Shown piece after piece: positions 6,978 through 15,843 of a stretch of DNA of 64,000 nucleotides. The translations under genes and the position numbers were made by a program. How positions within the stretch are numbered: position 1 is the stretch's first letter; the number at the start of each line of letters is the position of its first letter. The DNA comes from UBA7672 sp038326205 (GTDB taxonomy: Bacteria > Pseudomonadota > Alphaproteobacteria > Caulobacterales > Hyphomonadaceae). The notes under the pieces are model-generated. The model was not told the origin of the DNA. It ran no database searches and saw only the letters and a program-made list of their open reading frames with translations. Location: positions 18,751 through 82,750 of the forward strand of contig JBBQJV010000008.1 of the NCBI GenBank assembly GCA_038326205.1, read 5' to 3'.

Positions 6978-8729
6978 ATGGCGCTGCCTCCCCTCGGCCC
7001 CGCGCCGCCCGTCGGCGAACGCGACACGGAATATGCCGAGTGGCTGGAAAACACCGGCCTTTCTGGCGCCGCCATCAGCGCGTCGCCCGTTCATCGCCTG
7101 AAGATTTCAGGGCCCGGTCCCATGTCGTTCACGGCGCTGCCGACCAGCAACCGCCCGGCCAACCGCGTCCGCGGTGAAGCCATTATGGCGGGCCGCTGGC
7201 GCTTCGGCTCCGCGCATATCGAGACCCCGTCGGGCCACAGTCCCTGGGGCCCCGAATTCCCGACCTTCCACTTCGCGGACCGCATCCACCGTTTCCACTG
7301 GCTGCGCGACCTTGCCGCCTGCGGTCCGACCGGTGAGGCGCGGGCGCGGGCGCTGGTGGTGGCGTGGACAGAATCCTACGGGAAGTGGGACGACTTTGCC
7401 TGGCGATTAGGCGTCACGGCTGATCGGGTGATCAATTTTCTCTCGGCGGGTCCGGTGCTCTTTGGCCCTCTCGATAGCGATAGTCGCCATGCCGTGATGG
7501 ACACGCTCGGCCGCCAGATCCGCCATCTCCAGTTCTCCGCGCCCGAGGAAACCGACCCCGCCGTCCGCTTCAGGATCGCCGTCGCGCTCTCCTTGGCGGG
7601 CGCTGCGACCGAAGATGGCCGCAAGGTTCTGGAAGCCGGTCTCACTATGCTCGAGACCGAATGTTCAGCGCAGATCCTGCCGGATGGCGGCCACATCAAC
7701 CGCAGCCCTGAAACTCTCGCCGAAACGCTCCTCGACATCCACGCGGTTGAGGAATTGCTGCTCCGCCTCGGGATCAGCGCGCCGCTGTTTCTCAATAAGC
7801 TGCAGCCGCGCATGGCGGCCATGCTCAGCTTCTTCAACACGCCTGATGGCGGCCTCTTGCCCGCCAATGGCGGCGGCGATTGCGTTGCCGGCCTGGCGCG
7901 CGCGGCGCTGCGTCCGCACGGTGGAGTGAATTCGAAATTCTCCTTCGCGCGCCTGTCTGCCTATCAGCGTGTCCAAGCCAGTGAATTGACCGTTTATGTT
8001 GATGCGGGCCCCGGTCCGGACCGTCCGCATGGGAGCCACGCCCATGCCGGCGCGCTGGCGCTGACAGTCGATGATGGGGCCGAGCGGATCATCACGTCGT
8101 GTGGGTCCAACACTGACCTCGACCCTGTCATCCGCGACGCCGCCAGACGCACGGCGGCGCACTCCGTCCTGTCGCTGAACGGGGAAGACTCGGCCGTGTT
8201 CGCAGTCGATCGCATTACGGGAATGCGTGCACCCGAGGGTCCTGCCCAGCTGGCGGTGCGGCGGATGGAGGAGGGGGATCAGTACCTGCTGGAAGGCCAG
8301 CATGCCGGATGGCGCGTACGTCATGGCCTGATCTATCGTCGCAGGCTCTATGTGGCGATGAGCGGAATGCGGATCACCGGCGAGGACAGCCTGTCCCGCC
8401 CCATGTCAGACGCGGCCCCGGCCTTTCCGGGAGCGCTCATTCCGTTCGAGATACGATTCCACCTGCATCCCGACGTTCAGATCGCAAAAGACCCTGATGA
8501 GAAGACTGTGTTCCTGGGGTTACCCAAGCGGCAGCACGTGTGGAGATTTCGCAGTGAGACTTTGCTTTCCGTGGAAGATTCGCGTTACTGGGGTGGCGAG
8601 GTGGCACATAAATCGTGGCAGCTCGTAATTCGGGGATCAGCCGATCCGGGAGCGGACGGCTCGCAAGCGCCTAATCGGGTTCGTTGGGCCCTCTCCAGGG
8701 TAGGTCTTGGGGGTGGCGGGGGAAGTTAA
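6978..8729 (+). CDS. Heparinase II/III family protein
   Basis: About 583 residues. The N-terminal half is an alpha-helical toroid-like region (FHFADRIHRFHWLRDLA), and the C-terminal half the beta-sandwich Hepar_II_III domain, with the conserved GPDRPHGSHAHAGALAL segment bearing the histidines. Family members cleave acidic polysaccharides, but many alphaproteobacterial members have no proven substrate. The ATG at 6978 follows GCAGG closely and lies 7 bp after rpe; the longer frame would overlap rpe. The C-terminus ends in a glycine run. It abuts the next gene with no gap. Confidence 0.85.
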   Translation: MALPPLGPAPPVGERDTEYAEWLENTGLSGAAISASPVHRLKISGPGPMSFTALPTSNRPANRVRGEAIMAGRWRFGSAHIETPSGHSPWGPEFPTFHFADRIHRFHWLRDLAACGPTGEARARALVVAWTESYGKWDDFAWRLGVTADRVINFLSAGPVLFGPLDSDSRHAVMDTLGRQIRHLQFSAPEETDPAVRFRIAVALSLAGAATEDGRKVLEAGLTMLETECSAQILPDGGHINRSPETLAETLLDIHAVEELLLRLGISAPLFLNKLQPRMAAMLSFFNTPDGGLLPANGGGDCVAGLARAALRPHGGVNSKFSFARLSAYQRVQASELTVYVDAGPGPDRPHGSHAHAGALALTVDDGAERIITSCGSNTDLDPVIRDAARRTAAHSVLSLNGEDSAVFAVDRITGMRAPEGPAQLAVRRMEEGDQYLLEGQHAGWRVRHGLIYRRRLYVAMSGMRITGEDSLSRPMSDAAPAFPGALIPFEIRFHLHPDVQIAKDPDEKTVFLGLPKRQHVWRFRSETLLSVEDSRYWGGEVAHKSWQLVIRGSADPGADGSQAPNRVRWALSRVGLGGGGGS

Positions 8730-10637
8730 TTGAGTAGCGTAGAGATATCGGCAAGACGCGCGGCCATCGAAGCCAAGGCGCTATGTTTCGCTTACGACAT
8801 CGCGACAGGCATGGTCGCTATGTATCTGGCGCCGCAACTGGTTGCCATGTTCGCCGGCGGCGCTCCACCAACATGGTTGGAATTCTTCGTCGCCATCGCT
8901 TTCGGCGTCACTGCATCCCTCGCTATGTGGCTTCGCGGTGTTCACCGTCAGGTCTGGCGTCACACATCGCTGCGCGACGTCGTGCGTATTTTCCAGGCTG
9001 TCCTCCTGACGCACCTGATGTCGCTACCCATTCTGATTCTAGTGAAAACGCTGGAAGATTTTCCGATCGCATCGATCTACCTCCAGTTCCCGATCTGGAT
9101 CTTCCTGCTGATGATCGCGCGGCTGTGGGCGCGTGGGCGCGCCACCGGCGATCTTTCAGCCATCCTGCGCCGCGAGCCGCCCTATGCGCCGCGTGCACTG
9201 GTTGTAGGTCCCGCGAGCCATGTCGCCGAGGCTTTGCGCGCGGCGCGCAAGGCGCCGTCGGGTACGCCTATTCGGGCCATTGGCATCGTCGAAACCTCGG
9301 GCCAGCACTACGGCCGCGATATTGAAGGCGTGCAGGTGATGGGCGGCATCGACCAACTCGCCACCTTGTTCGATCACTACACAGCGCGGTTTGGCGAGTT
9401 GCCGTGGATCGCGATCGCAGCCCCTCCCGAAGATCGCCGCACCATGGAAGCCGCGCTTGCCGTATCGTCCGCTCGCAAGGCAACACTGCTGCGTCTCGGC
9501 GCCAAGGCGATGCTGGAACAGATCCGTCCAGCCGACCTTCTGGCCAGGCCCGAGCGCCGTCTCGACATGGAGCCTGTCGCGGAGCTCATCTCGGGCGCGA
9601 GGGTTTTCATCACAGGGGGTGGCGGGACGATCGGCGGTGAGTTGGCGCGCCAGTGCGCAGCGCTGGGTCCCTCGGAACTGACCATATACGACGCTTCCGA
9701 ATTCAACGTGTTCGAGATCGACCAGGAACTGTCGCGCGCCTATCCCAACGTCGTCCGGCGCATCGTGATTGGCGACGTGCGTGACGAGATGCGGCTTGAG
9801 CAGGCGATGCAGGAAGCCGCGCCCGACGTCGTAATCCATGCCGCAGCCCTGAAGCATGTGCCGCTGATGGAGCAGAACCCCAACGAGGCGATCCTTACCA
9901 ATGTACTGGGCGCGCGCCGCTGTGCGACCATTGCCGCAGAGTTGGGCGTGAAGGCCTTCACCTTCATCTCCACCGACAAGGCCGTGAACCCCAGCAACGT
10001 TATGGGCGCGACCAAGCGCGCCGCAGAACTTTTCATTCAGGCCTTTGCGCCAACTGTGCCGGGCACGCGCTTCTCACTGGTCCGCTTTGGCAACGTGCTG
10101 GGCTCCAAAGGTTCCGTCTCGCCGTTGTTCGAGCGCCAGATCGCCGAGGGCGGGCCGGTCACCGTGACCCACCCCGACATGACGCGTTACTTCATGAGTG
10201 TTGAAGAAGCTTCCGCCCTCGTCCTGCAAGCGGCCGCATTGTCAGCCAACTCCACGTCGCAGGAGGCGACGCTCTACGTACTCGACATGGGTGAGCCCGT
10301 GCGGATCATGGACCTTGCGGAAAAGATGATCCGCTTGAAAGGCCTGATCCCGGGGCAGGACATTCTCATCCGCGTCACCGGACCCCGACCCGGCGAAAAA
10401 CTGACCGAAACGGTGTTCTACGACCGTGAGCAGGTGATGAACACGCAAGTCGATGGCGTGCTGGAAGTCGCCAACACGGGCTCGCCGCCCATTGGCGAAG
10501 TACAGGCGCGTCTTGATGCGGTAATCGCCTACGCCGCCCGTCGTGATCCACAGGCCTCCCTGTCGATGATGAAGGCGCTTGCGCCTGAAATCTTCACGGA
10601 AGATCCTTGGGGTGAGCCGGTGATGAACCTCCACTGA
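8730..10637 (+). CDS. Membrane-bound nucleoside-diphosphate sugar epimerase/dehydratase (FlaA1/WbpM/CapD type)
   Basis: 635 residues starting with TTG immediately after the previous stop. The first 150 residues hold about four transmembrane helices; a first Rossmann-like (CoA-binding-like) domain follows, then the extended SDR domain with FITGGGGTIGGELARQ (about 292-307) for NAD(P). The catalytic region STDKAVNPSNVMGATKRAAE has Met in place of the usual Tyr, as in WbpM-type UDP-GlcNAc 4,6-dehydratases. These enzymes start synthesis of dideoxy or amino sugars for O-antigen, capsule or glycoproteins. No other glycan genes adjoin it, so the product is unknown. Confidence 0.9.
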   Translation: MSSVEISARRAAIEAKALCFAYDIATGMVAMYLAPQLVAMFAGGAPPTWLEFFVAIAFGVTASLAMWLRGVHRQVWRHTSLRDVVRIFQAVLLTHLMSLPILILVKTLEDFPIASIYLQFPIWIFLLMIARLWARGRATGDLSAILRREPPYAPRALVVGPASHVAEALRAARKAPSGTPIRAIGIVETSGQHYGRDIEGVQVMGGIDQLATLFDHYTARFGELPWIAIAAPPEDRRTMEAALAVSSARKATLLRLGAKAMLEQIRPADLLARPERRLDMEPVAELISGARVFITGGGGTIGGELARQCAALGPSELTIYDASEFNVFEIDQELSRAYPNVVRRIVIGDVRDEMRLEQAMQEAAPDVVIHAAALKHVPLMEQNPNEAILTNVLGARRCATIAAELGVKAFTFISTDKAVNPSNVMGATKRAAELFIQAFAPTVPGTRFSLVRFGNVLGSKGSVSPLFERQIAEGGPVTVTHPDMTRYFMSVEEASALVLQAAALSANSTSQEATLYVLDMGEPVRIMDLAEKMIRLKGLIPGQDILIRVTGPRPGEKLTETVFYDREQVMNTQVDGVLEVANTGSPPIGEVQARLDAVIAYAARRDPQASLSMMKALAPEIFTEDPWGEPVMNLH

Positions 10638-10693
10638 AAAACGCTTGCCACGGCGGGTATTGATCAGCCGCCAGACAACTCCATCTCTAAAAG

Positions 10694-10972
10694 ATGGAAA
10701 TGCGCGTACTCGTGTTCAACGGAGAGCCGTATTGCGACGGCGACAGGCAGGACAAGCTCGTCAAACGGACGCTAGAGGCGATCGAGACTAGCGGTGTCAC
10801 CATCGAGGCCAGTGAGCTTTCTCTGGATCGGGGGTCGGCGCTCTTCCTGATCAGTGGTGATTCGGCCGGCATTCGGCGCCTGTGGAGCATTGTCGAGGCC
10901 TCTGGCCTGGAGAATGCTTGGGAAGAGTTCGGCTCGCGGCTGGACTGGCAAACCTTCGAGATGAGCCGTTAG
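10694..10972 (+). CDS. Hypothetical protein
   Basis: A 92-residue protein of unknown family. It has a plausible alpha/beta layout (MRVLVFNG, ALFLISGD), no signal peptide and no transmembrane segment. The composition is coding-like. TCTCTAAAAG before the ATG is not a strong ribosome binding site; MRVLVFNG from an ATG two codons later is equally possible. It lies between the sugar dehydratase and purH, both on the same strand. Confidence 0.55.
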   Translation: MEMRVLVFNGEPYCDGDRQDKLVKRTLEAIETSGVTIEASELSLDRGSALFLISGDSAGIRRLWSIVEASGLENAWEEFGSRLDWQTFEMSR

Positions 10973-11071
10973 TCGGCAATCGGAACTCCCCTGTAATGCG
11001 GCAAGGATGATGGTTTCAAGACCGCCGTCCTGATGCTATCCGGCGCCCAGCCAGCGCTGGAGCCGCCCGAC

Positions 11072-12688
11072 ATGTCGCCCCCCAAAGCCGCCCCGAAGAA
11101 TGTGCCCGACCGCGTGGCCGTGAAACGTGCGCTGATTTCGGTCTCCGACAAGACGGGCCTCATCGAACGCGCGAAGAAGTTGGCAGCGCTGGGTATCGAT
11201 CTCATCTCGACCGGCGGCACGTCGAAAGCGCTCAAGGAAGCCGGCCTTGCTGTTCGGGATGTCGCCGATCTCACCGGCTTCCCCGAAATGATGGACGGCC
11301 GCGTGAAGACGCTGCACCCGAAAGTGCATGGCGGTCTGCTGTATCGCCGCGATCTTGCCACGCACACCAGGGACGCAACCGATCACGGCATTGAGCCGAT
11401 CGATCTGGTCTGGATCAATCTCTACCCGTTCGAAGCCACGGTTGAGGCAGGCGCCGGTTTTGACGACTGCATCGAGAACATCGATATCGGAGGCCCCGCC
11501 ATGTTGCGTGCCGCCTCCAAGAACGCTGACTTCGTCGTGGTCTGCACGGATGGCGCAGATGTCGATGCAGCGCTTGCAGAGATGGAGCAGGGTGGCGGTG
11601 TCTCTCTCAATCGCCGCCGCCGTCTTGCCGCAAAAACCTATGCGCGCACCGCTGCCTACGATGCCGCGATCTCGGAGTGGTACTGGAAGCAGCTCGGCGA
11701 AGAAGCCGGCGACTGGCGAGCCTTCGGTGGCAAGCTGCAGCAGACGCTCCGCTATGGCGAGAACCCGCACCAGAAAGCGGTGGTCTATGCAGGTCCTGTG
11801 AAACGCGCCGGTTTGCTGACGGCCCGTCAGGTGCAGGGTAAGGAACTCAGCTACAACAACATCAACGACACCGACGCGGCCTATGAACTGGTCGCCGAGT
11901 TCGACGCCAAAGTCTCGCCTGCAGTAGCCATCATCAAGCACGCCAACCCTTGCGGCGTCGCCACTGGCGCGACCGTGACGGAAGCGTATCGCCGCGCGCT
12001 CGCGTGCGATTCCACCTCGGCGTTCGGTGGCATCATTGCGGTCAACGTGCCGCTAGATGGACCTACCGCCGAGGCTATCACCGAAATCTTCACCGAGGTC
12101 GTGATCGCGCCCGGCGCCGATGAAGCCGCCATGGCGGTATTCGCGAAGAAGAAGAACCTTCGCCTGCTGCTGACCGATGGCTTGCCCGATCCGTCACAGC
12201 CCGGTGTCATGGTGCGCACGGTTGCCGGTGGCCTGCTGGTTCAGGACCGCGATATCGGCCGCATCACCGCCGCTGATCTAAAGATTGTTTCGAAACGGCA
12301 GCCGAGCCCACAGGAAATCGAAGACCTGATTTTCGCCTTCCGTGTCTGCAAGCACACCAAGTCCAACGCCATCATCTATGCCAAGAACGGCGCGACTGTC
12401 GGCATTGGCGCCGGCCAGATGAGCCGCGTGGATTCAGCCCGGATCGCGCGCCGCAAGGCGGAAGACGCCGCTTTTGCTATCGGTCGCAGTGATCCCGAAA
12501 CCATCGGCTCCGTCTGCGCTTCCGACGCATTCTTCCCGTTCGCCGACGGCCTCCTGCAGGCAGCGCAGGCGGGAGCCACGGCGGTGATCCAGCCTGGCGG
12601 CTCTGTGCGCGACGACGAAGTGATCAAGGCCGCCGACGAAGCCGATCTCGCCATGGTCTTCACGGGAATGCGGCACTTCCGGCATTAG
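11072..12688 (+). CDS. purH: Bifunctional AICAR formyltransferase/IMP cyclohydrolase
   Basis: About 538 residues, the usual PurH length. It performs the last two steps of purine synthesis: formylation of AICAR and ring closure to IMP. The N-terminal MGS-like cyclohydrolase domain begins RALISVSDKTGL and contains STGGTSKALKEAGL; the C-terminal transformylase domain has QGKELSYNNINDTDAA and KHANPCGVA, the catalytic Lys-His motif. The ATG at 11072 is preceded by GGAG at 9 bp; a GTG/ATG-rich extension upstream (from 11033) is unlikely. The gene is followed by a strong hairpin. Confidence 0.95.
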   Translation: MSPPKAAPKNVPDRVAVKRALISVSDKTGLIERAKKLAALGIDLISTGGTSKALKEAGLAVRDVADLTGFPEMMDGRVKTLHPKVHGGLLYRRDLATHTRDATDHGIEPIDLVWINLYPFEATVEAGAGFDDCIENIDIGGPAMLRAASKNADFVVVCTDGADVDAALAEMEQGGGVSLNRRRRLAAKTYARTAAYDAAISEWYWKQLGEEAGDWRAFGGKLQQTLRYGENPHQKAVVYAGPVKRAGLLTARQVQGKELSYNNINDTDAAYELVAEFDAKVSPAVAIIKHANPCGVATGATVTEAYRRALACDSTSAFGGIIAVNVPLDGPTAEAITEIFTEVVIAPGADEAAMAVFAKKKNLRLLLTDGLPDPSQPGVMVRTVAGGLLVQDRDIGRITAADLKIVSKRQPSPQEIEDLIFAFRVCKHTKSNAIIYAKNGATVGIGAGQMSRVDSARIARRKAEDAAFAIGRSDPETIGSVCASDAFFPFADGLLQAAQAGATAVIQPGGSVRDDEVIKAADEADLAMVFTGMRHFRH

Positions 12689-12712
12689 GCGCGCGGTGTA
12701 TCCAGAAAGCAA

Positions 12713-12740
12713 AATGGCGAGCGGACAACCGCTCGCCATT
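12713..12740. terminator. Hairpin terminator between convergent purH and vWA gene
   Basis: A perfect 12-bp stem, AATGGCGAGCGG / CCGCTCGCCATT, with an ACAA loop. It sits 24 bp after purH and 22 bp after the end of the convergent vWA gene, so it can serve both. Only short A and T stretches flank it. Confidence 0.75.
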
Positions 12741-12762
12741 CGTCATTTAGGCATCAAGGGTC

Positions 12763-13404
12763 TCAGGACCTGTTCTTGATGTTCGCTTCCTTCGCTGCGA
12801 CCCGATCTTCCTCATTGAACACGATCGGCGCGGCGCCCGGTGCGGCCTGGGCGTAGGCGCGAGACTTCTTCGCTAGGCGCGCCATCGACTCGTTCATCGT
12901 TCCGGCCGACATTGCCATCTGTTGGCCGCCGCCGACGCCCACGGAAGACGCGTCAGCGATGTTGTCAAAGTTGGCGCCGAGGAAGACCACTTCCCAGCCC
13001 TTCGCTTTAACACGATCGAGCGCGGCTTTGACGCCATCGCGCGTAACTTCGCGGGAGGCGTTTTCCTGCCCGTCGGTCATCACCACCACCACCGCCTTGT
13101 CTGGATTGTCTCCTTCCGCGAGCGAGATGATCCGCACCATCGCATCAAGCAGGGGCGTCATGCCGCGTGGGGAAGCTTCCTTGTCGGTGACGTTCTCCCA
13201 GTGCAGGGCAGGCTGTTTGCGCCGCAAGACATCGAACTGCAGGCTCTCCTGGCTGTCGAACACGGCAAGCGAGATGTGGCTGTCGAGGGCCGGGCCGCCT
13301 GTTTTATTGGCAAGTTCCTTTGCGAACGCGTTGACGGAGGAAAGCGCTTCCACCCATAGCGACTGCATAGAACCCGAGCGGTCGAGAAGAATGTAGGCTT
13401 GCAT
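12763..13404 (-). CDS. Von Willebrand factor A domain protein
   Basis: 213 residues starting MQAYILLDRSGSMQSL; DRSGS is the MIDAS DxSxS metal site, backed by GMTPLLDAM and MTDGQENAS. The protein is almost a bare vWA domain with a short Ala-rich tail and no signal peptide, so it is probably cytoplasmic. Such stand-alone VWA proteins bind partners through Mg2+, but the partner here is unknown. The ATG at 13404 follows AAGGGGA at the right distance; the longer open frame reaching 13545 lacks a matching start. Confidence 0.85.
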   Translation of the reverse strand: MQAYILLDRSGSMQSLWVEALSSVNAFAKELANKTGGPALDSHISLAVFDSQESLQFDVLRRKQPALHWENVTDKEASPRGMTPLLDAMVRIISLAEGDNPDKAVVVVMTDGQENASREVTRDGVKAALDRVKAKGWEVVFLGANFDNIADASSVGVGGGQQMAMSAGTMNESMARLAKKSRAYAQAAPGAAPIVFNEEDRVAAKEANIKNRS

Positions 13405-13531
13405 GCACTGTCCCCTTTTCGGCTGATCCCCAACCCGCGGGCCGCATGACCCGCAGCCGGAAAATGGGTGCGACAGGCCGCCACACCAGTGGCGCGCTGC
13501 AAAAAAATTCAGTGCAGATGCAGCTAGCGCG

Positions 13532-14122
13532 TCAGCCGGCGTCACCGCCGCAGGCGCTGGTGTCGAGCGCCTTCAGCATCGCTTCCTTCGTGGCATGCGT
13601 ACAGCTCGCAGCGTCCCAGTCATTCGCAATGATCTCGCGGATGCGGATTTCGCTCACGCCAACGTTGGGGCAGACGCCCTCTGCTTGATGCAGCATGACC
13701 CAGAGCTCGTTGTCCTTGAGCCCGTGCGATTTGAGGCCATTACCGCAGGTCGCCCAAGCCCCCACGTTAACTCCGGCGGGCGGGTCGAGATCTTCCAGCG
13801 AGACATCGTTTTTGTGACAAGCCGCACTATCGAGGCTGAGCAGGGGGCTCATCATTCCGGCTTCTCGGCAGGCTTGTGGCCACTGAGTATCGAGTTCGCG
13901 GATGCGTTCGACGTTCATGGCGCTGGTAGGGCAGACGGCTTCGGGACCGAAAAGTGAGACTTGTTCGGCTTTGCTTACGCCGAGCCCGCCGAGCGCTGCT
14001 TCGCACTTCGCTCTGGGCACGATCGCACAACAGACGACCCGTTCTTGCTCGGGCTCACCGCAGCCTGCCAACGTGGCGAGGAAGGCGACGGCCATGGCGG
14101 CGCGGATCAGCATGCGGGTCAT
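13532..14122 (-). CDS. Cysteine-rich predicted lipoprotein
   Basis: 196 residues with an N-terminal signal MTRMLIRAAMAVAFLATLAGC, where LAGC is a clear lipobox. The mature part contains about ten further cysteines (CCAIVPRAKC, VCPTS, ACHKND, TCGNG, CTHAT, SACGG) that could form disulfides in the periplasm. It contains internal similarity: EQVSLFGPEAVCPTSAMNVERIREL and NELWVMLHQAEGVCPNVGVSEIRIREI look like a duplicated unit. No known family is recognised. The ATG at 14122 is preferred over the one at 14176. Confidence 0.7.
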   Translation of the reverse strand: MTRMLIRAAMAVAFLATLAGCGEPEQERVVCCAIVPRAKCEAALGGLGVSKAEQVSLFGPEAVCPTSAMNVERIRELDTQWPQACREAGMMSPLLSLDSAACHKNDVSLEDLDPPAGVNVGAWATCGNGLKSHGLKDNELWVMLHQAEGVCPNVGVSEIRIREIIANDWDAASCTHATKEAMLKALDTSACGGDAG

Positions 14123-14282
14123 TCCTGTGCGGCGGGCAGCTTTCGCTACGGTGGCGTGGGGGAATCGCTGGGTCAACGTAAGGCGGAATCTGTTCGGGTT
14201 TCACAACTCTTTCACAGAGCTTAACTCGCTCTTTACCGAAGATCAGGCCTCTTCCCAGCACCATACAACAGGAGTGCGCCCG

Positions 14283-15836
14283 ATGTCGGTCTGCTACCGG
14301 CTGGTTCTGGATTCGGTGTGCCGCAGCAATCACCACCGACTCGCCGTGCTTGCCCTTGAGCACATGCAGAGCGAAGACGCTGTGCGCTGGCGCGATGTCT
14401 TCCTGAAACAGCGCGACGCTTACCTGCAGGGTGCGAAAGCGCCAGACGCAGTGTTCAAGGATTTCAAGAACCACGTCCTGCACGTGCGCGACGGAGATTG
14501 GGGTGGCGCGCCGCAAGCTGCTCGCGAGTGGTATCGACGCACGGTCCGCGCGTTCCAGGCGAAGGACTGGCAGCACGCGATCTACAGTGCTGGCGTCATG
14601 AGCCACTATGTGGTCGACCCGATCCAGCCCTTCCACACGCACCAGACGGAAGCCGAAAGCACAATCCACCGCGCCGTCGAATGGTCGTTGTCCAAGGCGT
14701 TCCCGGATATGCTTTTGATCCTGGAACAGGAGTTGGGCTTCCCCGATATTCCCGTGCCCACTGGCGAAGATTGGCTAGAACGCATGGTGCGCAATGGCGC
14801 TGTCGTGTCGAACAAGCACTACGAAACGCTGATCGATCACTACAATTTCGACATCGGCCGCAAGCGGCCCGTCGAAGGCCTCGACCAGGAAATGAAGGAC
14901 GTGGTCGCAGCCCTCTTGGGCTACGCCGCCGTCACGCTGGCGCGCATCCTTGATCGCGCGATCGCTGAAGCAAATGTCGAGGCGCCGGACGTGAACCTGA
15001 TGCTCGACACGGTTGCCATCGCCGCCACCGTCCCGTCGCGCGCGATCGCCAAGCAGATTGATGATCTCATTGACCGCCGCCTCGTCGGCGCCCAGTACGC
15101 GGAATATCGCACCACTGGAAAAGTGCGCGAGACGCTGGGCGATGATGACCGCGTGGTACGCAAGCTGTTCGCCGAAGAGGTCCTAAAGGTCTCGATGGCG
15201 ACACTCGATTGCCAGTGGCCGACCGAAACCGGCACTAAGGCGGGCAAGGGCGCAAAGCCCCGCGTGACGAAGAAAACCAAGCCCGCAAAAGTTGCCGCTG
15301 AAGAGGTGGTCGACCTCACCGAGGAAGTTGCGGCTGCTCCCCAGCCCAAGACAAAGTCTGCGCCCGAACCGAAAACCGACCCGGCGCCAAACGCGCCGCG
15401 CGTTCGCCTCAGCCGCGAGGCCGCTATCGTCGATGCGCCATCTATCGGTCCGAAGACCGCCAGTCGCCTCAGCGTCATCGGCGTCAACACTGTCGGCGAC
15501 CTGCTGCTACTCACGCCGGAGGACGCAGCCCACCGCATCAAGGCCAGCCACATCAATGCTGGGGTCATCAAGGATTGGCAGGCGCAGGCTCTGTTGGCGT
15601 GTTCAATCCCAGATCTCACCGGCCCAAACGCACAGATCCTCGTCGGCGCCGGCGTCTATAGCATCGACGATCTCGCCAGCATCGACCTCGACTCGCTGAT
15701 CGAGGCCATCGAGGTTTACGCCTCGTCCAGCGAAGGCGAGCGCCTGCTGCGCGATGGTAGGCCCCCGGCCCGCGAGCGCGTCAAAGGCTGGATCGAATCC
15801 GCGGTCATCGCCTGCGAGAATCGCACCGCAGCGTGA
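14283..15836 (+). CDS. Zinc-dependent phospholipase C/P1-nuclease-like domain fused to DUF4332
   Basis: 517 residues. The N-terminal 300 residues are helical and carry HAIYSAGVMSHYVVDPIQPFHTHQ (residues 98-121), with His and Asp spacing like zinc-dependent phospholipase C and S1/P1 nucleases; H17/H18 and H129 could add ligands. A Lys/Pro/Ala-rich linker (about 310-375) joins a C-terminal DUF4332 region (about 385-517) with paired helix-hairpin-helix-like units (IGPKTASRLSVIGVNTVGDLL). There is no signal peptide, unlike secreted phospholipases. GGAG at 14271 supports the ATG at 14283. The function is not established. Confidence 0.72.
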   Translation: MSVCYRLVLDSVCRSNHHRLAVLALEHMQSEDAVRWRDVFLKQRDAYLQGAKAPDAVFKDFKNHVLHVRDGDWGGAPQAAREWYRRTVRAFQAKDWQHAIYSAGVMSHYVVDPIQPFHTHQTEAESTIHRAVEWSLSKAFPDMLLILEQELGFPDIPVPTGEDWLERMVRNGAVVSNKHYETLIDHYNFDIGRKRPVEGLDQEMKDVVAALLGYAAVTLARILDRAIAEANVEAPDVNLMLDTVAIAATVPSRAIAKQIDDLIDRRLVGAQYAEYRTTGKVRETLGDDDRVVRKLFAEEVLKVSMATLDCQWPTETGTKAGKGAKPRVTKKTKPAKVAAEEVVDLTEEVAAAPQPKTKSAPEPKTDPAPNAPRVRLSREAAIVDAPSIGPKTASRLSVIGVNTVGDLLLLTPEDAAHRIKASHINAGVIKDWQAQALLACSIPDLTGPNAQILVGAGVYSIDDLASIDLDSLIEAIEVYASSSEGERLLRDGRPPARERVKGWIESAVIACENRTAA

Positions 15837-15843
15837 CGCAAGT

